Source: an uncultured Planctomycetaceae bacterium
GTDB taxonomy: Bacteria > Planctomycetota > Planctomycetia > Planctomycetales > Planctomycetaceae
Direction: 5' to 3'
DNA: 22,670 bases
Assembly (NCBI GenBank): GCA_937952455.1
Contig: CALFYU010000319.1
Span: 1 to 22,670, forward strand
Shown here: positions 17,766 to 22,670 of the stretch, in pieces
Layout: the number at the start of each line of letters is the position of its first letter
Numbering within the stretch: the first letter of the stretch is position 1
Notes under the pieces: model-generated
Told to the model about the DNA's origin: nothing
Database searches by the model: none
The model's input: the letters and a program-made list of their open reading frames with translations, nothing else
Program-made: the position numbers and the translations under genes

Positions 17766-17794
17766 TTGACCTCACGTTCCGCAAGCCATAGAAT
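17766..17794 (+). promoter_or_regulatory. Sigma70-type promoter of the nucleoside-hydrolase gene
   Basis: TTGACC (17766-17771), an exact 17-base spacer and TAGAAT (17789-17794) make the best promoter match in the window. It sits in the 215-base divergent region between trpD and the hydrolase gene. Immediately after the -10, CGTAAC (17796-17801) and GTTACG (17819-17824) form an inverted repeat around the expected transcription start, a possible operator. Confidence 0.6.
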
Positions 17795-17839
17795 GCGTAA
17801 CATTCTGCTGCATTTAACGTTACGAGCGAGCGCGACCCC

Positions 17840-17844
17840 AGGAG
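17840..17844 (+). promoter_or_regulatory. Shine-Dalgarno sequence for a TTG start
   Basis: AGGAG lies seven bases before the TTG at 17852. This supports TTG as the true start of the nucleoside-hydrolase gene, since no ATG fits nearby. Confidence 0.65.
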
Positions 17845-17851
17845 TGATCCC

Positions 17852-18805
17852 TTGCCGCGAAAGTTGATTATCGACCTCGACCCCGGAATTGGAGATGCCC
17901 TGGCCGTGATTGCCGCGTTGTGCGATCCGGAACTCGACGTCGTCGCCCTGACCGCGACCGCCGGCTGTGTCCCGGCGCATATTGCCACGCGGAACCTGCA
18001 AACTATTGTCGAGCAGATCGACCCGGCGAAACGTCCCCGTTTGGGCGCTGCTGCCGAAAATGGAATCGAGGCGACCGGCGACAAGGCGGAAGCCATTCGG
18101 CAGATCGCGATCATGCATGGCCAATCGGGACTGGGAGACCGCGACGTCAACGTCGCCGACCTGCATCATCGGCACGACTCGGCCAAAATGATGACCGATC
18201 TGGTGCGGGCCAATCCCAATGAATACACGCTGCTGACGTTAGGCCCGCTGACGAATGTCGAAGTCGCCTGCGAACGCTGTCCGGACTTTTTGAGTCTGTT
18301 GGGAAGCCTGGTCTGCTTAGGAGGCTCGGTCGCCGTCGGCGGCGATGCCAACGCCGCTGCCGAATTTAACATGTTCTATGATCCGACCGCCGCGCGAAAC
18401 GTCCTCACCAGCCCGGCGACGAAAACGATCGTGCCTTTGGACGTCAGCAATCAGGTGGTGATGACGTTCGAGGAGTTCAACCGTCTTAATCTGGAACCGG
18501 AATCGGCTCAGCACGTGTTTTTGCATGATGTACTGTCATATTATCTGCGGGCGCACCACGAACATCTGGGGCTGGAAGGTATCCAATTGCGGGAACTGGC
18601 CGCCCTGGCCTACATCACGCACCCGCGGTACTTCGAAACACAGCGAATGGTCGTCGACGTGGAAACCCGCGGCGAACTGACCCGCGGCATGACGGTCTTC
18701 GACCGCCGCACGACCGGGCAATGGCAAACCAACATCGACGTGGTTGTCGACGTCGACACGCGCGGGGTGTTGGATTATTTGACCGATGTGCTAAAACGGG
18801 TTTGA
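17852..18805 (+). CDS. Divergent inosine-uridine-type nucleoside hydrolase
   Basis: A 317-residue cytoplasmic protein of the ribonucleoside hydrolase family, whose members split nucleosides to base and ribose with a bound calcium ion. The family start DxDPGxxDA is present as DLDPGIGDA (residues 8-16), so Asp10 and Asp15 are kept but the usual Asp14 is Gly14. The ribose-binding EFN is at 171-173, followed by DP (177-178), and the TLGPLTN segment is at 129-135. The late His-Asp pair, whose Asp is a calcium ligand in the Crithidia enzyme, appears as Arg247-Glu248 in LRELAALAY. The fold is clearly conserved, but activity or specificity has probably changed. The TTG start is supported by its Shine-Dalgarno sequence. 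The next gene is the small membrane protein 70 bases downstream. Confidence 0.85.
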   Translation: MPRKLIIDLDPGIGDALAVIAALCDPELDVVALTATAGCVPAHIATRNLQTIVEQIDPAKRPRLGAAAENGIEATGDKAEAIRQIAIMHGQSGLGDRDVNVADLHHRHDSAKMMTDLVRANPNEYTLLTLGPLTNVEVACERCPDFLSLLGSLVCLGGSVAVGGDANAAAEFNMFYDPTAARNVLTSPATKTIVPLDVSNQVVMTFEEFNRLNLEPESAQHVFLHDVLSYYLRAHHEHLGLEGIQLRELAALAYITHPRYFETQRMVVDVETRGELTRGMTVFDRRTTGQWQTNIDVVVDVDTRGVLDYLTDVLKRV

Positions 18806-18875
18806 ACAAAAATGACACCTGTCCCACCCTTGGTCGGCCGACGGACGCTGTGATTGAGATGAGACCGCCAGAACC

Positions 18876-19043
18876 ATGAACAAGTTGTTACTGAATTTTT
18901 GCTTCGTGTTTGTGATTATCGTGGCAAGTGGAGTCATTGCGTTTCCCCTAACGCCAGCGGATCCAATCAGCTATCTCATCGTGTGGATCCCCATTAGTAT
19001 TTTGGGAATATCGCTCTTTTTTGTGAACCGTTCGAGAATTTGA
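18876..19043 (+). CDS. Small two-helix membrane protein
   Basis: A 55-residue open frame from ATG 18876 to TGA 19041-19043. It begins MNKLLLNFCFVFVIIVASGV, the first hydrophobic helix (about 4-23). A short polar turn, PLTPADP (24-30), follows, then a second hydrophobic helix (about 31-50) and a basic end NRSRI. This is a helical-hairpin inner-membrane protein; the positive residues at both ends suggest both termini are inside. I do not recognise a family. It is AT-richer than its neighbours, and no clear Shine-Dalgarno sequence is seen. It lies 70 bases after the nucleoside hydrolase and 199 before the molybdenum enzyme on the same strand. The support is the clean hydrophobic pattern in one frame, not homology. 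Confidence 0.65.
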   Translation: MNKLLLNFCFVFVIIVASGVIAFPLTPADPISYLIVWIPISILGISLFFVNRSRI

Positions 19044-19155
19044 GACCAGCATGACTGTCATTGCCATCTTGGCATGGGAATCACAATAACGGGAGCCGAG
19101 TGCCGACAGGACTCTTGTGCAATGGGCGTTTCGAATCGGATGCGATGCAACAGAC

Positions 19156-19233
19156 TCCGCTGGTTTATTCGGCGGATGCACCAGCGGACTCCCCTGCCCC
19201 CGTGAAAACTCACGAAGCGCTTTTTCTTTCACG
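19156..19233 (+). promoter_or_regulatory. Two inverted repeats in the leader of the molybdopterin enzyme gene
   Basis: TCCGCTGGT (19156-19164) and ACCAGCGGA (19180-19188) form a 9-bp stem with a 15-base loop. CGTGAAA (19201-19207) and TTTCACG (19227-19233) form a second 7-bp stem ending ten bases before the start codon. These could be a regulatory leader; no known riboswitch pattern was recognised. Confidence 0.35.
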
Positions 19234-19242
19234 AGCATCGAG

Positions 19243-21423
19243 ATGAAGCAACCCAGCAGCGGCGGCGGTTGGAAGGCGATTGGTTATACCCTGCGGTTGG
19301 CGAATCGCGTCGGCTGGTGGAAGATGTGGTCGGCCATGCGGTCGCGGAATACGTGCAAGACCTGCGCGCTGGGCATGGGTGGGCAACTGGGGGGCATGGT
19401 CAACGAAGGGGGCTACTTCCCTGAAGTCTGCAAAAAATCCTTCCAGGCCATGGCCTCCGATATGCAGGAGGGCATCCGGCCGGAATTTTTTGAGCGCTAC
19501 GGCTTCGCCGAATTGCAGGCCCTCTCACCGCGGCAATTGGAAGCGAGCGGACGTCTGGTCACGCCGCTGTATGCCGGACCCGACGACCGGGGCTACCGCG
19601 TGATCGATTGGGATGAGGCGTTGGCCAAGTTGGCCGAACGCCTCAGTGCAGCCGGTCCAGAGCGCAGCTTTTTTTATGCCAGCGGACGATCGTCGAACGA
19701 GGCGGGATTTTTGCTGCAACTGTTGGCGCGGTTGTTCGGCACAAATTATGTCAACAACTGTTCCTATTATTGCCACCAGGCCAGCGGCGTGGGATTGGGA
19801 TCGAGCATCGGCACCGGCACGGGAACCGTGCGGCTGGAGGACTTGGACCACTCGGACCTCTACATTCTGATCGGCGCCAATCCGGCGTCGAACCACCCGC
19901 GGCTGATGCGGAGCTTGATGCAACTGCGCCGCCGCGGCGGCAAGGTGATCGTCATCAATCCGGCCAAGGAATTGGGTCTGGTCAATTTTCGCGTCCCCAG
20001 CGACGTCCGCAGCTTGTTGTTTGGCACCAAAATCGCCGACCTGTATGTCCAGCCGCACATCGGGGGCGATATCGCTCTGCTGACCGTTGTGGCCAAGGAG
20101 GTTTTGTCTCGCGGTGCGCAGGATGCGGACTACATAGAGTCCGCTACGGAGGGCTTCGCCGAGTTCGTGCAAACCGTCGAAGCGACGTCGTGGGACGACA
20201 TCGTGCGCGACGCGGGGGTGGACCGCGAAACGATCGGCCGCATCGCCGAGTTGTACATCCAGTCCAAGCACGCCGTCATCGGTTGGGCGATGGGCATCAC
20301 GCATCATCGGCACGGTTGCGACAACGTCCGCATGATCGCCAATTTGGCGCTGTTGCGGGGCATGATCGGCCGCCCGCACGCGGGTGTGATGCCGATCCGC
20401 GGGCACAGCAATGTGCAAGGCATGGGGTCGGTCGGCGTGACGCCGACTTTGAAAAAGGAGATTCTGCAGCGTTTCGAAAGCCGGTTGGGCATCACGCCGC
20501 CGTCGTCGCCCGGCTACGACACGATGGCCTGCATGGAGGCCGCCGACCGGGGGGAAATGGACACGGCCGTCTGTCTGGGGGGGAACCTGTACCACAGCAA
20601 TCCCGATGCCACCTACGCTCACCGCGCGTTATCGCGGATCGGTTGTATGGCGTATCTGACGACGACGCTCAACACCGGCCACGCCTGGGGCCGCGGCCGC
20701 GAAACGCTGGTGCTCCCCGTGCTCCCCCGCGACGAAGAGCCGCAATCCACCACGCAGGAGTCGATGTTCAGTTTCGTACGGCTCAGCGACGGCGGTCCGG
20801 CACGGTACGCGGGACCGCGCAGCGAAGTCTCGGTGCTGGCGGCGCTGGGCAAAGCCGTCCTCGGCGATAGCGGCCCGGTCGATTGGAAAGTGCTGGAAAG
20901 CCACGATGCCGTGCGGAAACTGATCGGCGAATTGATTCCCGGATACGAACCGATCAGCGACATGGGGACCACGCATAAGGAATTTCACATTCCCGGCCGC
21001 CGTCTCGATGATCTCAAGTTCTCCACGCCGTCGGGCAAGGCGAAGTTTCACGCCGTCAATCTCCCGCCGGTCGCGGAACTAGCGGACAATCAATTCCGGC
21101 TGATGACCACCCGTTCCGAAGGACAATTCAACACGGTTGTTTACGACGAAGAGGACCTCTATCGCGGACAGGAGCGCCGCGACGTGATCTTGATGCATGC
21201 AGACGATATTCAGCGGCTGGGACTCCAAACGGATCAACCGGTTCGCGTGAGCAACGCCGCCGGCGAAATGCGCTACCAACGCGTCCGTCCGTTCGACATC
21301 CGCCCCGGCAACGCGATGATGTATTGCCCCGAAGCGAATATCCTCGTCCCGCGAGACCTCGACCCAGAGTCGAAGACGCCGGCGTTTAAGTGCGCGATTG
21401 TGTCGGTCTCTGCAGAGGCGTGA
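19243..21423 (+). CDS. FdhF/YdeP family molybdopterin oxidoreductase
   Basis: A 726-residue molybdenum- or tungsten-bis-MGD enzyme of the DMSO reductase superfamily. It is closest to the formate-dehydrogenase-like group that includes E. coli YdeP. The N-terminus has the subgroup signature RNTCKTCALGMGGQLGG (Cys38, Cys41) with a further Cys63 in PEVCKKS, an altered iron-sulfur site compared with classical formate dehydrogenase. Cys177 in YYCHQASGVG lies where FDH-H has its metal-ligating Sec140, next to the conserved histidine. The cofactor-binding domains continue with LIGANPASNHPRLM, MPIRGHSNVQGMGS and the C-terminal TTRSEGQFNTVVYDEEDLYR. There is no Tat signal, so it is probably cytoplasmic. 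The ATG at 19243 (MKQPSSGGGWKAIGYTLR) matches family starts; the open frame further upstream has no family similarity. No FDH partner subunit (beta, gamma, FdhD) is adjacent. The substrate is unknown. Confidence 0.88.
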   Translation: MKQPSSGGGWKAIGYTLRLANRVGWWKMWSAMRSRNTCKTCALGMGGQLGGMVNEGGYFPEVCKKSFQAMASDMQEGIRPEFFERYGFAELQALSPRQLEASGRLVTPLYAGPDDRGYRVIDWDEALAKLAERLSAAGPERSFFYASGRSSNEAGFLLQLLARLFGTNYVNNCSYYCHQASGVGLGSSIGTGTGTVRLEDLDHSDLYILIGANPASNHPRLMRSLMQLRRRGGKVIVINPAKELGLVNFRVPSDVRSLLFGTKIADLYVQPHIGGDIALLTVVAKEVLSRGAQDADYIESATEGFAEFVQTVEATSWDDIVRDAGVDRETIGRIAELYIQSKHAVIGWAMGITHHRHGCDNVRMIANLALLRGMIGRPHAGVMPIRGHSNVQGMGSVGVTPTLKKEILQRFESRLGITPPSSPGYDTMACMEAADRGEMDTAVCLGGNLYHSNPDATYAHRALSRIGCMAYLTTTLNTGHAWGRGRETLVLPVLPRDEEPQSTTQESMFSFVRLSDGGPARYAGPRSEVSVLAALGKAVLGDSGPVDWKVLESHDAVRKLIGELIPGYEPISDMGTTHKEFHIPGRRLDDLKFSTPSGKAKFHAVNLPPVAELADNQFRLMTTRSEGQFNTVVYDEEDLYRGQERRDVILMHADDIQRLGLQTDQPVRVSNAAGEMRYQRVRPFDIRPGNAMMYCPEANILVPRDLDPESKTPAFKCAIVSVSAEA

Positions 21424-21436
21424 TTGCGCGACGCGG

Positions 21437-22240
21437 TTACTTTTCTTCGCGCTGCGGCGGCGTTTGCTCTTCCAGCCATGACACCCCGTCGCGCAGGCTG
21501 CCGAACACGTTCCCCCGCCAACCGTGGCCGCCGTCATATGTTTCCAACTTGACGTCGGCGCCGTTCTCGCGAAGTTGCTTCTCCGCATCTTGCGCCATGT
21601 GATACGGGCAAATCCTGTCGTCGGGGGAGTGCCACAAATAGTAGGCGCGGCCCTTGGCAGCCTCCAGCGGCGGCAGGAATCGCGGATTGAAGACGCTCAT
21701 CGCCACGAACGCACCAGTCAACGGCGTATCCTGATCCAGCGATGCGGCATACACGGCCGGTCCGCCCGATGACCACGCCAGGGCGTATACGTGGCGCTTG
21801 TCGATTTTGACGCCTTCACCCACCTCGCCCACAGCGGCCGCCAGAAACTCCTCGGTGGAGAGTTTCATTCCCGGCACGCCGTTCTTCTTGGTGGGCCAGA
21901 CGATCTGCTGATTGCGCCGCCAAGAATGGGCGATTAGTTGAATCACGAGATACTCATCGCTCAACGCGTGCTTGTAGATCCGTTTGACAAACGGCAAAAA
22001 CTCCGCACTGCCGTCCCCACCCGGCAGGACGATGAGCACTTTATAACCCTTCGCGGGAGAGCTCTCGCCCCCGCCGCCGATCACGTGGTACTCCAGCGGG
22101 GCGTCTTTCAACTCGTGTTTTTCCGACGGGACATCGGCGACGTCGTCTTGGCCGTGGGCGGGGGTATTGAGGAGCGTCATCAGGCAGGCCGTTACTGCCA
22201 TCGTTCGCACAGCGAGACGAGATGTGAAGTTGATGTTCAT
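21437..22240 (-). CDS. Secreted alpha/beta hydrolase (esterase/phospholipase-carboxylesterase type)
   Basis: A 267-residue exported serine hydrolase. Residues 1-29 form a Sec signal peptide with a basic start, a hydrophobic core (LAVRTMAVTACLMTLLN) and a likely cleavage after AHG. The core fold begins near KVLIVLPGGDGSAEF. The catalytic triad is complete: Ser157 in ALAWSSGGPAV (an AxSxG nucleophile elbow instead of GxSxG), Asp207 or Asp208 in HSPDDRICP, and His239 in YDGGHGW. This order and spacing fit the phospholipase/carboxylesterase and dienelactone-hydrolase-like groups; the substrate is unknown. Three in-frame ATGs are possible (22267, 22246, 22240). AAGGAG at 22250-22255 on the minus strand lies 3 bases before the ATG at 22246 and 9 before that at 22240, so 22240 is preferred. 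It converges on the molybdopterin gene with only 13 bases between. Confidence 0.82.
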   Translation of the reverse strand: MNINFTSRLAVRTMAVTACLMTLLNTPAHGQDDVADVPSEKHELKDAPLEYHVIGGGGESSPAKGYKVLIVLPGGDGSAEFLPFVKRIYKHALSDEYLVIQLIAHSWRRNQQIVWPTKKNGVPGMKLSTEEFLAAAVGEVGEGVKIDKRHVYALAWSSGGPAVYAASLDQDTPLTGAFVAMSVFNPRFLPPLEAAKGRAYYLWHSPDDRICPYHMAQDAEKQLRENGADVKLETYDGGHGWRGNVFGSLRDGVSWLEEQTPPQREEK

Positions 22241-22403
22241 TGGCATCGTCTCCTTGATAGCATCCATGTCACAGTAATGTCTCCAATGTGTGCATTCGGA
22301 ATTGCTCTCGTATTATTGACCGGATCATTAACATTGCGGCAATTAAGTTGAGATTCCTGCGTTCACAGCTGATGCTTCCGAAGGACTTGCGTAATTCACG
22401 GCA

Positions 22404-22436
22404 ACCGAACATAGTTCGGTCGGGCTACCCCGGGGT
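22404..22436. repeat. Hairpin plus palindrome upstream of the secreted hydrolase
   Basis: ACCGAAC-ATA-GTTCGGT at 22404-22420 has perfect 7-bp arms and is followed by the 10-bp palindrome ACCCCGGGGT at 22427-22436. On the minus strand these lie just after the stop of the partial gene at the right edge. They could end its transcript, though no T-run is present. The rest of 22241-22462 shows no gene. Confidence 0.45.
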
Positions 22437-22462
22437 CAAACGGTGGCGACACGTGCGTTCGG

Positions 22463-22670
22463 CTACCGCGATTGCAGGACCGCGCGGTAGATGCGGTCCT
22501 GTTGCTCATAGACGATGGTCCAACGTCCGTCGCTGACGAACGGGTTGGACACCGTATCCACCTTTTTCGCGGTGAACGCGGCTGCGGCGGACTTCTTCCA
22601 CGTCAGCAGGTCGCTGGATTCCCAATAGGGTCGGCCGGGGGCTTGTGACAGGCCGATGTAACGTTCGCCA
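22463..22670 (-). CDS. C-terminal part of a probable glycosyl-hydrolase-like beta-propeller protein (partial)
   Basis: The last 68 codons of a gene that enters from beyond the right edge on the minus strand, ending with TAG at 22463-22465. The visible sequence includes GERYIGLSQ, PYWESSDLLTWKKS and NPFVSDGRWTIVYEQQDRIY. The WESSDLLTW phrase is typical of blade repeats in five-bladed propeller proteins related to glycosyl hydrolase families 32 and 43. The fragment is too short to name a family or substrate. It ends normally and shows no frameshift. The next gene on the same strand is the secreted hydrolase. Confidence 0.6.
   Translation of the reverse strand, partial: GERYIGLSQAPGRPYWESSDLLTWKKSAAAAFTAKKVDTVSNPFVSDGRWTIVYEQQDRIYRAVLQSR

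Noticed and set aside
18811..18826. TGACACCTGTCCC phrase after the nucleoside hydrolase stop
   Set aside because: It resembles a phrase I recall from dispersed bacterial repeats, but there is one short copy, no partner arm and no proof of repetition in the window.

Overview
The window looks like the chromosome of a planctomycete, most likely in or near the Planctomycetaceae. This is an inference from protein flavour and gene content: a Ser/Thr kinase of the planctomycete type, type-B L31, complex I genes scattered over several loci, GC-rich coding DNA, weak or absent Shine-Dalgarno sequences in front of most genes, and intergenic regions full of palindromic repeats. No rRNA, tRNA, CRISPR array, transposase or phage gene was found. 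The gene content is mostly housekeeping, and the least explained material is intergenic.

Layout. 1-488: repeat-rich non-coding DNA with a cluster of small hairpins and a structured leader. 489-2066 (+): an aldehyde dehydrogenase of the alpha-ketoglutaric semialdehyde type. 2182-6372 (+): a translation and cell-wall block, rpmE2 - prfA - prmC - murA, in which PrmC methylates the release factor made by its upstream neighbour. 6587-7741 (+): a NagA-type amidohydrolase. 8117-9589 (+): a Ser/Thr kinase fused to a degenerate receiver domain. 9706-11850 (-): a glycogen/alpha-glucan phosphorylase, convergent with the kinase. 11851-12479: more than 600 bases without a gene. 12480-17636 (-), read right to left: trpD, nuoI, a DUF2203 gene, nuoA, nuoC, nuoD. 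nuoB is missing from its normal place between nuoA and nuoC. 17852-18805 (+): a nucleoside-hydrolase-like protein, divergent from trpD and with a good sigma70-type promoter. 18876-19043 (+): a 55-residue two-helix membrane protein. 19243-21423 (+): a molybdopterin oxidoreductase of the FdhF/YdeP type. 21437-22240 (-): a secreted alpha/beta hydrolase. 22463-22670 (-): the C-terminal end of a gene that runs off the window.

How the genes work together. NuoA, C, D and I belong to one respiratory complex, but the remaining subunits must be encoded elsewhere. RpmE2, PrfA and PrmC act on the ribosome and translation termination, and MurA makes the first committed cell-wall precursor. NagA and GlgP feed sugar phosphates into central metabolism. 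The most interesting items are the TTCA/TGAA hairpin cluster at 1-218, the two-hairpin palindromic element between rpmE2 and prfA, the kinase with a receiver domain lacking its phosphorylation site, the nuo locus without nuoB, the nucleoside hydrolase with altered active-site residues, and the unannotated-looking small membrane protein. I found nothing that amounts to a clearly new defence or mobile system.
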